Positions 43,939-51,517 of a DNA stretch of 60,263 nt are shown here, in pieces. Location: positions 1-60,263 of the forward strand of contig JACPHN010000161.1 in NCBI GenBank assembly GCA_016188575.1, written 5' to 3'. A program made the position numbers and the translations under genes. This DNA is from Candidatus Schekmanbacteria bacterium. Lineage in GTDB: Bacteria > CSSED10-310 > JACPHN01. Position 1 is the stretch's first letter. Every line of letters begins with the position of its first letter. Below the pieces are notes generated by a model, which did no database searches, had not been told where the DNA came from, and worked only from the letters and a program-made list of their open reading frames with translations.

Positions 43939-46547
43939 GCAGCGCCCCGGCGCCCGAGGTGTGCACCTGGATCCACCCGTACGAGGGCAAAGCACTGGCT
44001 GGAGCGCTCGATCGGATTGCCCGCCGCACCCGGGCCGTTCGGGTAGCGGCCGCACCTGCCGGTCCGCTCGATCCGGCCGATCCGCGCCACTACGCTGCGG
44101 CGCTCGGCATGCGGCTCTCCTCGCGAGCGCTCGCGCCGGAGGAGCTGGCAGGCCACCTGAGCTACCTCGCGCCGGCCATCCTGACGGTCCCATCCGAGGG
44201 CGATGGCGGTACGCCGCGGGGGTTCATTGCGGTCGTGCGCGCGAGTCGGCGGCAGGTGTCGGTGCTCGATGGCGATGGCGGCGCGCGGCGCTTGCGGATG
44301 GACGAGCTCGTGGCGGCGGCGCTCACTCCCGGGCACCACGCCGAACGGCGCGGGATCGCGCTGGCACTGGAGGCACACGGCCTGTCGCGACGTGTTGTCG
44401 CACGGGTCCTCAGCCGCTACCGCGCCGCCTTCGTGTCGGCGACCCTCACGCGGTTGAGCCCCCCGGCGGTGGTCGCCCCGGGGTGTTCCTCGTGCCCCCA
44501 AAACCCCGGCCCGGCCGCCGCGGCGCGTGCTGTCGACCCCGCCGTCATGAAGGCCGCCTTGATGCACCCGGAGCTGTTTCCCGAACCCTCATCCGGAGGC
44601 GCGAGCACAGCGGCCCGTGGTGACTCCGCCCTCGCCCGGGATGCCAGGTATCTGAGCCCCGGCAAGCTACTCCGGCCGGACGATCGTTTGCAGAGCCATG
44701 CCTGGATCATCCGCCCGATCGGCGCCGAGCTACCGAAGATGCCAGATGGGGTCCTGGGCCCGTTTCGCGCTTTGCTCGGTGCCGAGTGGGGCCTGGGCAA
44801 GCGCATCCTGGCGATCTCGGTGCTCTATGGCCTGGCCGGGTTGCCATTGCCCGTCCTGCTCTACGCCGTCACCGAACAGTTTGTGCTCATGCCGCAGCTC
44901 GGCGCGACGGTCTCCGTGCTGATGGCGCTGGCGATCGCTCTGTTTGCCCGCGAGCTGCTCGGGGTCGTCCGCGAGCTGTTGTTGCTCCTGCTCGCGCGCC
45001 GCAGCGACCTGCGCATCACGCTGGCCTATATGCGGACGATCATGTCCTCGAACGTCCTCGACGTCTCGGGCAAGCAGTCTGGCTATCTTGCCGCGCGCCT
45101 CTACGATACGTTTCGCTGGCGCTACACGCTGACGGGCCAGACCGTGCGGCTGCTCTTCGACGTGCTGCTGCTGTTCTTCGTGGGGTTGGCGATGCTGGTG
45201 CTGGCACCCGTTCACACGGCGCTGGCGGCGGCCGGGTTCGCGGCCATGATCCTCGTGGCGAGGCTCTACTGGCCGGCGATCGTGGAGATGACGAGCAGCT
45301 ACCTCGAGATCTGGTCGCACGCGATGCGTCTGTATCACCAATGGCTCGAGGGGACCGCCTCGATCCGCGTCGACGGCGCTCCGGGCGAGATGCTCCGGCG
45401 CATCGACCGCCTGCTGGCGAGGGACGCCGAGATCGTCATCCGGCTCAACCGGATCCGCAACGACATGAATGGGTGGATCGGGGGGATTGCTTCCGTGATC
45501 GGGGTGGGCGTGGCACTGGCGGCGGCCCTGGCCGTCACGGCAGGGACGATGCCCATCGGCCTCTTTGCGTCTTTCGCCGCGCTCCTGATGATCTTCCTCG
45601 GTCTTGCCGGTCAGGTCGGCACCCTGATCGACCAGATGGCGCAAGGCCGGATGATCCTCGGCCGGCTGCAGGGAGTGACCGGGCTGCTGCGGGCCGAAGA
45701 AGAGGCGGAATTGCCCGTTGCGGAGCATGGCCTGGTGCGCGGCGAGCTGCGGTTCGAGCAGGTGGCGTTCGCTTACCCCGGGCGTCCTGCTGCGATCGTG
45801 GGCCTGGATTTCGCGGTGCCGCCGGGATCTTCGATCGCGCTCGTCGGCCGGACCGGATCGGGCAAGTCGACGGTGGCGGGCATGCTGGCGCGGCTCTTCG
45901 ACCCCACCCAGGGGCGCATCTGCCTCGACGGGATCGACCTGCGCGACTGGCCCCTGCATCGCCTCCGCCGCCTGATCGGGGTGATGGGCCAGGAGTCGTT
46001 TGCGTTCGGTGATTTCCTGCTCGCGAACCTCGTCTACGGGATGGAGTCTTCCGAATGGACCATGGACGACGTCTGGGAGGCGGTGCGCGTCGCGCAGCTC
46101 GAGGAGCTCGTCCGTTCGCATCCCGATGGGCTCTATACCGCGGTGGGGGAGCGCGGCCGGGGGATGTCGCGGGGGGAGCTGGCCCGGCTTCAGCTCGCCC
46201 GCATGCTGTTGCAACGCCCCGCAGTGCTCGTGCTCGACGAGCCGTTCGTGGGGCTTGACGCTGCCACCAAGGAAGCGCTTCGAGCCGCCTTGCCTCGGCT
46301 TGTCGCGGGAAGGACCTTGATCATGATCACCCATGATCTGGACGTTGCCCGGCAGTTGGAGCGCGTCGTCGTGCTCGACGGCGGACGCCTGGTCGAGCAG
46401 GGGACACCGGCGGAGCTCATCGCCATACCGCACGGCGTCTACGCGACCCAGTGGCGGCGCTACCAGGAGGAGCTCGGCCGTTCGAAATTGCGCCCTGACC
46501 TGGACCGGTTTCGGTTCATTCGCGGCGAGGAGGGACAGACGCCATGA
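43935..46547 (+). CDS. Peptide-type ABC exporter with degenerate C39-like N-terminal domain
   Basis: 870 residues; ATG overlaps the preceding stop (ATGA). The first about 150 residues look like a C39 fold without catalytic residues: no Cys in the first motif, and GFIAVVRASRRQVSVLDGD where the His-bearing strand should be. A CSSCPQNPG motif follows near residue 193. A permease region (about 280-560) and an ATPase follow: GRTGSGKST, signature MSRGELARLQLAR (atypical for LSGGQ), AVLVLDEPFVGLD, ITHD. It resembles NHLM-type bacteriocin exporters. It probably binds but does not cut leader peptides. Confidence 0.88.
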   Translation: MSSAPAPEVCTWIHPYEGKALAGALDRIARRTRAVRVAAAPAGPLDPADPRHYAAALGMRLSSRALAPEELAGHLSYLAPAILTVPSEGDGGTPRGFIAVVRASRRQVSVLDGDGGARRLRMDELVAAALTPGHHAERRGIALALEAHGLSRRVVARVLSRYRAAFVSATLTRLSPPAVVAPGCSSCPQNPGPAAAARAVDPAVMKAALMHPELFPEPSSGGASTAARGDSALARDARYLSPGKLLRPDDRLQSHAWIIRPIGAELPKMPDGVLGPFRALLGAEWGLGKRILAISVLYGLAGLPLPVLLYAVTEQFVLMPQLGATVSVLMALAIALFARELLGVVRELLLLLLARRSDLRITLAYMRTIMSSNVLDVSGKQSGYLAARLYDTFRWRYTLTGQTVRLLFDVLLLFFVGLAMLVLAPVHTALAAAGFAAMILVARLYWPAIVEMTSSYLEIWSHAMRLYHQWLEGTASIRVDGAPGEMLRRIDRLLARDAEIVIRLNRIRNDMNGWIGGIASVIGVGVALAAALAVTAGTMPIGLFASFAALLMIFLGLAGQVGTLIDQMAQGRMILGRLQGVTGLLRAEEEAELPVAEHGLVRGELRFEQVAFAYPGRPAAIVGLDFAVPPGSSIALVGRTGSGKSTVAGMLARLFDPTQGRICLDGIDLRDWPLHRLRRLIGVMGQESFAFGDFLLANLVYGMESSEWTMDDVWEAVRVAQLEELVRSHPDGLYTAVGERGRGMSRGELARLQLARMLLQRPAVLVLDEPFVGLDAATKEALRAALPRLVAGRTLIMITHDLDVARQLERVVVLDGGRLVEQGTPAELIAIPHGVYATQWRRYQEELGRSKLRPDLDRFRFIRGEEGQTP

Positions 46548-47761
46548 GACGGTGGCCCATCGAGGAGCTCGACCCGCGGCATTTCCCGGAAACCACCGAT
46601 TTCTTGCTTTCCTACGACCCGCCGGCGATCCGGGTCCTGACCTATCTCCTGGCGTCCCTGCTGGTGGCGGCGGTGGGCTGGAGCTTCGTGGCGCCTTATG
46701 ACGAGACGATCGCGGCGAGCACCGCTCAGGTCTCGGGGCGCCAGTCGGTCCACCACGTCACGGCCATGACCGCCGGGAGGCTCGAATCGGTGCGCGCCAA
46801 GGAGGGGGCCAGGGTCGGAGCAAGCGACGTCCTGGCGGTCCTGGCTGTTCCCGAGCGAGCGGTGGAGGTGCGGCGGATCGCAGCCGAGATCGCGGCGATT
46901 TCGCGGCAGCTCGAGCTGCTCGAGCAGCGCGTCGGGCAAGTCGAGGTCGAGTCGCGGTCCGAGCTGCGGGTGGCCCGCCTCGCCGTCGCAGCGGCGCAGG
47001 CCACCGAGATCGCCATGGCCGCCGAGGAAGAGGTCGCGGGGGCGCGGCTGCGCACGGCGGAGACGGAAGCGGAGCGCCTTGGGCAACTCGGTTACCTGGC
47101 ATCGGACGCGGAGCGGGTGCAGGCGGGGCAGGAGGTCCAGGCGCTGCGGGCGGGTCGAGAAGCGGCTACCGCCCGGGTCAGACAGGCCCGGGTGGCGCAT
47201 GAACAGGCGCGGGAGCGGCTCGCCGGCATGGAGGCGGCGACCGCAGGCACCCTCGCCCAGGCCGCGCTGAGCGACCTCGAGCTCGAACGGGAAGAGCGCC
47301 GTCGCGAGCTGGCCGCTGCAAAGGCCGAGCACCAGCGCCTGGCCCTGAGCATGGAGCGGACGATCGTGAGGGCCCCGGTCGCCGGGCGCGTGACCTCCGT
47401 CATCGACGCCAGTGCCGGCGGCCTGGTTGCCGAGGGCACCGAGATCGCGCGCATCGTCGCGGGCGAGGACGTGTCGGTGATCGAGGCCACCACGAGCGAC
47501 CGGGGCGCGGGCGGCCTGCGCGAAGCGGCCACGGCCCGGGTCACCCTGCCGGCATACCCGTATCAGGACTTCGGTGTGCTCACTGGCCGGGTGCAGCGCG
47601 TGGGCGAGGAGGTGCGCGACACCTGGCGGTTCGAGGTTCGCCTGGATCCAAGCCGCGATCCCCGTATCACGCTGCGGCCCGGCATGGCCGCCGAGGTCGA
47701 GGTGACGGTCGAGCGCACGACGATCGCCGGGTTCGTCGTGAAGAAGCTGCGGCTGCGGTAA
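46544..47761 (+). CDS. HlyD-type membrane fusion protein of the peptide exporter
   Basis: 405 residues; ATGA overlap with the exporter. One membrane helix (about 28-50, VLTYLLASLLVAAVGWSFVAPY), a lipoyl half (GRLESVRAKEGARVGASDVL), a long Ala/Glu/Arg coiled coil (about 105-265), the second half (MERTIVRAPVAGRVTSV) and a beta-barrel (GMAAEVEVTVERTTIAG). Such adaptors link an inner-membrane ABC exporter to an outer-membrane channel; no TolC gene is present here. Co-translation with the exporter supports one complex. Confidence 0.92.
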   Translation: MRRWPIEELDPRHFPETTDFLLSYDPPAIRVLTYLLASLLVAAVGWSFVAPYDETIAASTAQVSGRQSVHHVTAMTAGRLESVRAKEGARVGASDVLAVLAVPERAVEVRRIAAEIAAISRQLELLEQRVGQVEVESRSELRVARLAVAAAQATEIAMAAEEEVAGARLRTAETEAERLGQLGYLASDAERVQAGQEVQALRAGREAATARVRQARVAHEQARERLAGMEAATAGTLAQAALSDLELEREERRRELAAAKAEHQRLALSMERTIVRAPVAGRVTSVIDASAGGLVAEGTEIARIVAGEDVSVIEATTSDRGAGGLREAATARVTLPAYPYQDFGVLTGRVQRVGEEVRDTWRFEVRLDPSRDPRITLRPGMAAEVEVTVERTTIAGFVVKKLRLR

Positions 47762-47805
47762 GAGCTCTCCCCGGATGGCGAGTGACTCGGGCGGTCGATA
47801 CCTGC

Positions 47806-47872
47806 CGCAAGCGGGGGGAGGGGCGGAGGGGGCGTTCTCGCGTCGACGCCGAGCAGGCGGCAGATCCAGGAG
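47806..47872. repeat. R1 repeat, copy g (right half)
   Basis: GGGGCGGAGGGGGCGTTCTC and GACGCCGAGCAGGCGGCAGATCCAGG match the right half of the family with mismatches in the terminal repeat. The left end is missing. It lies 45 bp after the HlyD stop and about 80 bp before the sigma-54-like promoter of peptide B. Confidence 0.5.
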
Positions 47873-47953
47873 TTTGAGCCGGCTTGAAAAATCGAGAGGC
47901 CCTACCTAGACTCTTCGAAGTGGCTCCAGGTAGGCGGCCGTCTCGCAGGGATC

Positions 47954-47969
47954 TGGCATGCCATACGCG
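47954..47969 (+). promoter_or_regulatory. Sigma-54-like promoter of peptide B
   Basis: TGGCATGCCATACGCG shows GG-N10-GC spacing, the first seven bases being the same as before peptides A and C. It lies about 60 bp before GTG 48028, the same distance as for the other two. The downstream GAGAGGGAT and CACAACCC-ACCTCA leader is also shared. Confidence 0.55.
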
Positions 47970-48027
47970 TGACCCGTAAACGAGAGGGATAGCGGGCTCG
48001 CACAACCCAACCTCAAGGAGGCACAAG

Positions 48028-48330
48028 GTGAAGAAAGAAGCGACAAAAGTTCGGCCCGAGCAAGTCAAGACCGTCAGGGCAGGCTCACACGCCAGCGCTT
48101 TCGATCTCGCACAGGCCGCACGAACCCGCACCGAGGTCACCCGGCCTGGGGGTGGGTTCGTGTTTTTCCGCCGCTCGGGCATGTTCGCGTGCCCTGGCCT
48201 GGCCCGTACCAAAGTCTACGCTGAGCCGACGGGGGCGCAGTTGTGGGCAGTGGTATTGCCAGGAACGAAGGTGTCTCTGGCCTCGGTCGTCCCACCCAGT
48301 GTCTCGTTTGTGCCCCACAAATCTATTTGA
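48028..48330 (+). CDS. Peptide B, long member of the leader-peptide family
   Basis: 100 codons from GTG 48028 with AAGGAGG 6 bases before it. Leader MKKEATKVRPEQVKTVRAG, then an 81-residue end with RPGGGFVFFRRSGMFACPG, a single Cys and a Val/Ser/Pro-rich tail (LPGTKVSLASVVPPSVSFV). The leader has the same double-glycine-like spacing as A and C. This may be the full-length substrate of the exporter. No modification enzyme of known RiPP classes is adjacent, so an unmodified class II-type peptide is as likely as a modified one. Confidence 0.7.
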   Translation: MKKEATKVRPEQVKTVRAGSHASAFDLAQAARTRTEVTRPGGGFVFFRRSGMFACPGLARTKVYAEPTGAQLWAVVLPGTKVSLASVVPPSVSFVPHKSI

Positions 48331-48498
48331 GAGGGGCTGTTGTCGAAGTTGTTTCCTTCACGGGCTCTGTCGCTGTCGCTGAATGTACCGCCACTTGGAC
48401 GTCGGCCTAACAATGCCCTTCCGCCACTTCCCCCGCTTGCCAGGGGAGGTGTGGTTGGGGGTCTTCGTGGTGCGCTTTCCGCGCAGGTTGCAGCGTCC

Positions 48499-48806
48499 GC
48501 GCAGTGTTGCCCAGAAGGCAACAGTCGCACAAAAACGCGATTCCGGTGCCGTTTTCGGCCGGTTTTACGGGAGCAGTGTTGCCTCGGAGGCAACACTGCG
48601 CGGACGCGAGGGATCCGGGCAAATCGCGGAAACTCGCATGGCGATGCGAAAATGGCGAGTCGTCCGGATCTGGCATGACGCATGCATACGCTTTGTATGA
48701 GAGGGATCGCGGATCCCCCCACAACCCTATCTCATGGAGGCAACTGGATGAAGAAGCAAGCGACCAGGGTTAGACCCGAGCAAGTCAAGACCGTCAAGGC
48801 CGGGCC
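48499..48806 (+). repeat. Direct repeat DR2 with palindromes, promoter and peptide leader
   Basis: Second copy of the 40671-40980 repeat. The perfect 27-bp palindrome recurs at 48573-48599, and the sigma-54-like promoter and peptide leader are kept. To the left (48410-48498) lies G/C-rich sequence also related to 53599-53645. The gap 48331-48747 between peptides B and C contains only these elements. Confidence 0.85.
48671..48686 (+). promoter_or_regulatory. Sigma-54-like promoter of peptide C
   Basis: TGGCATGACGCATGCA, identical to the site before peptide A, about 60 bp before ATG 48748. See also the shared leader GAGAGGGATCGCGGA and CACAACCCTA-CTCATGGAG. Confidence 0.6.
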
Positions 48807-48837
48807 GGATACTGCGGGCTGGCTGCCTCTCGGCTAG
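48748..48837 (+). CDS. Short peptide C with conserved export leader
   Basis: 29 codons from ATG 48748, GGAGG 7 bases upstream; same length as peptide A. Leader MKKQATRVRPEQVKTVKAG and a 10-residue end PDTAGWLPLG before TAG. Leader identity with B at 16 of 19 positions and with A at 16 of 19 contrasts with fully different ends. The frame after the TAG closes again soon, so if this is a stump, the original tail is no longer present. Confidence 0.7.
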   Translation: MKKQATRVRPEQVKTVKAGPDTAGWLPLG

Positions 48838-48902
48838 GCCAGGCGAGTTGGCCGCCAGCGCCGTTGAATCCATCGGCTGGCGGCCTCGATGCGAGAACGC
48901 CC

Positions 48903-48960
48903 CCATGCCATGCGCATTGCGCTCGCCATGGTGCAAAGCACATTCGGCCGACGCCGAATT
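48903..48960. repeat. R2 repeat, half copy c
   Basis: TGCGCATTGCGCTCGCCATGG followed by CACATTCGGCCGACGCCGAA repeats the right half of copy b. It ends 10 bases before the ribosome binding site of the S8 protease, so it may supply promoter or leader sequence to that gene. Confidence 0.65.
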
Positions 48961-48978
48961 TCACCTCGGAGGTAGGGA

Positions 48979-50817
48979 ATGAAGAGTTTTCGGTTGCTCA
49001 CATTATTCACGTTCGCTGTGTCGGTCGTCTTCGACGCGGGCGCGGCGCAGGCAGGACAGCCGGACCCCAACCGGGTCATCGTCAAATTCAAGAACCAGAC
49101 GGAGGGCGAGAAGGCCCTGAAGGCGGCTGGCGGCAAGAAGGAGCTCGATCTGGAGCACGTAGGTGCGGCAGCATTCACCGTGCCGCCCCAGGCATTGAAC
49201 GGGCTCCGAAACCACCCCGAAATCGAGTACATCGAGGACGATCCGCCGCGCTATCCGCTCGCGATCGATAGCGTCACCCCCGGCGCGGAGACCTCGCCAT
49301 ACGGCATCGCAATGGTCCAGGCCAACTTGCTGAGCGACGCGGCCGCGGGCACCCGCAAGGTCTGCATCATCGACTCCGGCTTCTCGCAGAGCCACGAGGA
49401 CCTGCAGGACAGCGGCGTCACGTCGAGCTACAACTCCGGCACCGGCGACCCGTTCACCGATCCGAACGGCCACGGAACGCATGTGGCAGGCACGATCGCG
49501 GGTCTCGGCGGCAACAACGAGGGCGTCGTCGGCGTCAATCCGTCGGGCGTGCTCAAGATCCACATCGTCAAGGTCTTCGGCGAGGACGGTTGGGCCTACA
49601 CCTCGACGCTCTCCGCGGCGGCCAACGAATGCGGGAAGGCCGGCGCCAACGTGATCAGCATGAGCCTTGGCGGCGGCGGTAAGAGCCGCACCGAAGAGAG
49701 CACCTTCAGTAACCTCGCCAGCCAGGGCATCCTGTCGATCGCCGCGGCCGGCAACGACGGCACCACGGGCCTCAGCTACCCGGCCTCGTACCCGATCGTC
49801 TTGTCGGTAGCCGCCATCGACGCGAACAAGGTCGTGGCCGACTTCTCGCAGAAGAACGCCGAAGTCGACATCTCCGCCCCCGGCGTGGCCGTGCTCTCGA
49901 GCGTCCCGTGGCGCGAGGACACCTGGGTCACCGTCGGCGGTACGAACTATGCCGGTAACCCGGTCGAAGGCGCTGCCCGCACCGCCGGCACCACCGGCGC
50001 GCTGGTCTTCGGTGGCCTGTGCGATGCGGCGGGAAGCTGGAGCGGCAAGGTCGTCCTGTGCGACCGCGGCTCGATCAGCTTCAATGACAAGGTCACGAAG
50101 GTCAAGTCTGGCGGCGGCGTGGCCGCGGTCATAGCCAACAATGTTGCCAATGAGCCGCTCTACGCGACCCTCGGCGACGGCGTTACCTCCACGATTCCTG
50201 CAATCGGCATCACCCAGGAAGACGGGACCACTCTCAAGGGCAAGCTCGGTTCCTCGGTAACCGTGGTCAACACGAAGGTCTACGACACCACGGACACCTA
50301 CCAGGCGTGGGATGGGACCTCGATGGCGACCCCGCACGTGGCGGGTGTTGCGGCGCTGGTGTGGAGCTATAACCCGGTGTGGACGGCCACCCAGGTCCGC
50401 GCGGCCCTCGAGGCGACGGCTCAGGACCTCGGCACCGCAGGCCGCGACAACTCCTACGGCTATGGCCTCGTCCAGGCAAAGGCCGCGGTCGACTACCTTC
50501 AGGCCGGTGGCGGCGGTGGCGGCGGTGGCGGCGGTGGCGCAGACACGACGCCTCCCGTGATCTCGGGCGTGACCTCGGCGAAGACGAGCTCCTCCGGTCA
50601 GTTCAGCATAAGCTGGACGACGGACGAGAACGCAAACACCGAGATCAAGTTCACGTCCGGCTGCAAGGGCAAGTGCACCTTCCGCGACACTGCGCTCTCG
50701 ACGGCCCACAGCATGACCTTCAACGGCAGCAACGGCACCAGCTACTCCTACAGCGTCAGCTCGACCGACGCGGCCGGCAACAAGGCCACCGCGGGCAGCT
50801 TCACTCACAACAACTAA
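48979..50817 (+). CDS. Secreted subtilisin-like serine protease (S8) with PA insert
   Basis: 612 residues; GGAGGT upstream of ATG 48979. Signal peptide to about residue 25 (GAAQA), inhibitor I9-like propeptide (NRVIVKFKNQTEGEKALKAA), then catalytic Asp132 (IIDSGFSQSHED), His168 (GHGTHVAG), Asn259 and Ser448 (GTSMATPHVAG). A protease-associated domain (about 315-435) is inserted before the Ser. A poly-Gly hinge and a fibronectin-like C-terminal domain end the protein. All catalytic residues are kept. Its place after peptide C suggests, but does not prove, a role in trimming exported peptides. Confidence 0.95.
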   Translation: MKSFRLLTLFTFAVSVVFDAGAAQAGQPDPNRVIVKFKNQTEGEKALKAAGGKKELDLEHVGAAAFTVPPQALNGLRNHPEIEYIEDDPPRYPLAIDSVTPGAETSPYGIAMVQANLLSDAAAGTRKVCIIDSGFSQSHEDLQDSGVTSSYNSGTGDPFTDPNGHGTHVAGTIAGLGGNNEGVVGVNPSGVLKIHIVKVFGEDGWAYTSTLSAAANECGKAGANVISMSLGGGGKSRTEESTFSNLASQGILSIAAAGNDGTTGLSYPASYPIVLSVAAIDANKVVADFSQKNAEVDISAPGVAVLSSVPWREDTWVTVGGTNYAGNPVEGAARTAGTTGALVFGGLCDAAGSWSGKVVLCDRGSISFNDKVTKVKSGGGVAAVIANNVANEPLYATLGDGVTSTIPAIGITQEDGTTLKGKLGSSVTVVNTKVYDTTDTYQAWDGTSMATPHVAGVAALVWSYNPVWTATQVRAALEATAQDLGTAGRDNSYGYGLVQAKAAVDYLQAGGGGGGGGGGGADTTPPVISGVTSAKTSSSGQFSISWTTDENANTEIKFTSGCKGKCTFRDTALSTAHSMTFNGSNGTSYSYSVSSTDAAGNKATAGSFTHNN

Positions 50818-50824
50818 TGTCCGG

Positions 50825-51073
50825 TCGGCCGGGCCGACACGCGGCCCGGCCACACTATCGCCTCGGCATCAAGGCCTTTGTCGGCTCGACCGACCCGGCG
50901 GACGAGGACGCTCGCCAGGAGCTGGCGCTCCGCGTCGGGCGCTCGAGCGTTCGGCCGATGGTGGTCGGTGACCAGCAGCTCGGCCGCGCGCTCGACCGCT
51001 ACTGCGGCCCGGCCGAATAAAGGCCTTGATGCCGAGGCGATAGTGTGGCCGGGCCGCGTGTCGGCCCGGCCGA
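50825..51073. mobile_element. 55-bp perfect inverted repeat around a 139-bp centre
   Basis: Arms 50825-50879 and 51019-51073 are exact reverse complements over 55 bp, starting 8 bp after the S8 stop. The centre (50880-51018) is open on the plus strand and reads protein-like (KAFVGSTDPADEDARQELAL, MVVGDQQLGRALDRY), ending in a stop inside the element. This could be a small non-autonomous element, the scar of two inverted insertions, or a long hairpin at the transcript end. The left arm contains the GGCCGGGCCGACACGCGGCC palindromic core. Confidence 0.75.
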
Positions 51074-51317
51074 ATCGGCGGTGACCGATGGCGATGCCGT
51101 TCCCGTCGCGGTGGCGCCGATTGCCGCCGCGAGCGCTGGCGGCGCCATGAGCGCTGGCGCGAGCTCCCCAGACCCCGGCTGATGCTCCGGGCAGCAGCAC
51201 CGTCAACGCCGCCCCCGAGCAACAGGACCCGGAGCTCATCGTCGCGCCCAGCGGCGACTGGTTGGCGCGCCGATTCACCTGTTGGATCGCGGAGCCGCCC
51301 ACGCTCGCCTCCGGTCT

Positions 51318-51398
51318 CGTTGCGCCCCTCGTTCGGCGGAACCACTCGCGGTCGTCGTTCTGCTCCAGCTCGCGAAGGAAGTGGCACAGCTCCACCAT
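51318..51398 (-). pseudogene. DUF2461-type protein, N-terminal fragment
   Basis: From ATG 51398 the minus strand reads MVELCHFLRELEQNDDREWF, the typical start of DUF2461/TIGR02453 proteins (FLRELxxNNDREWF). Similarity ends after about 25 residues, and the family length is over 200. The remaining frame is low-complexity. A truncated gene is the best reading. The rest of 51074-51517 shows no gene. Confidence 0.5.
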
Positions 51399-51517
51399 TG
51401 TCCCAAGCGGCGACGTGGGCTAGACTGCACCTCGAGCCGCGTAGCCCACTCCAGACTCGAGAAGCTCGGACCCTTGTGAGCTCAGCGCTCTACCGCTCCA
51501 CCGGTACGGAGGCCACC

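Noticed and set aside
44730-46433. 567-codon minus-strand frame
   Set aside because: Antisense of the second ABC exporter; Gln/His/Arg-rich and without family features.
49003-50853. 616-codon minus-strand frame
   Set aside because: Fully antisense to the S8 protease with all catalytic residues; long antisense frames are expected in high-GC genes.
50880-51018. Possible glutaredoxin-like fragment inside the inverted repeat
   Set aside because: The resemblance is limited to a few residues and no CxxC is present; reported only as unassigned protein-like sequence.
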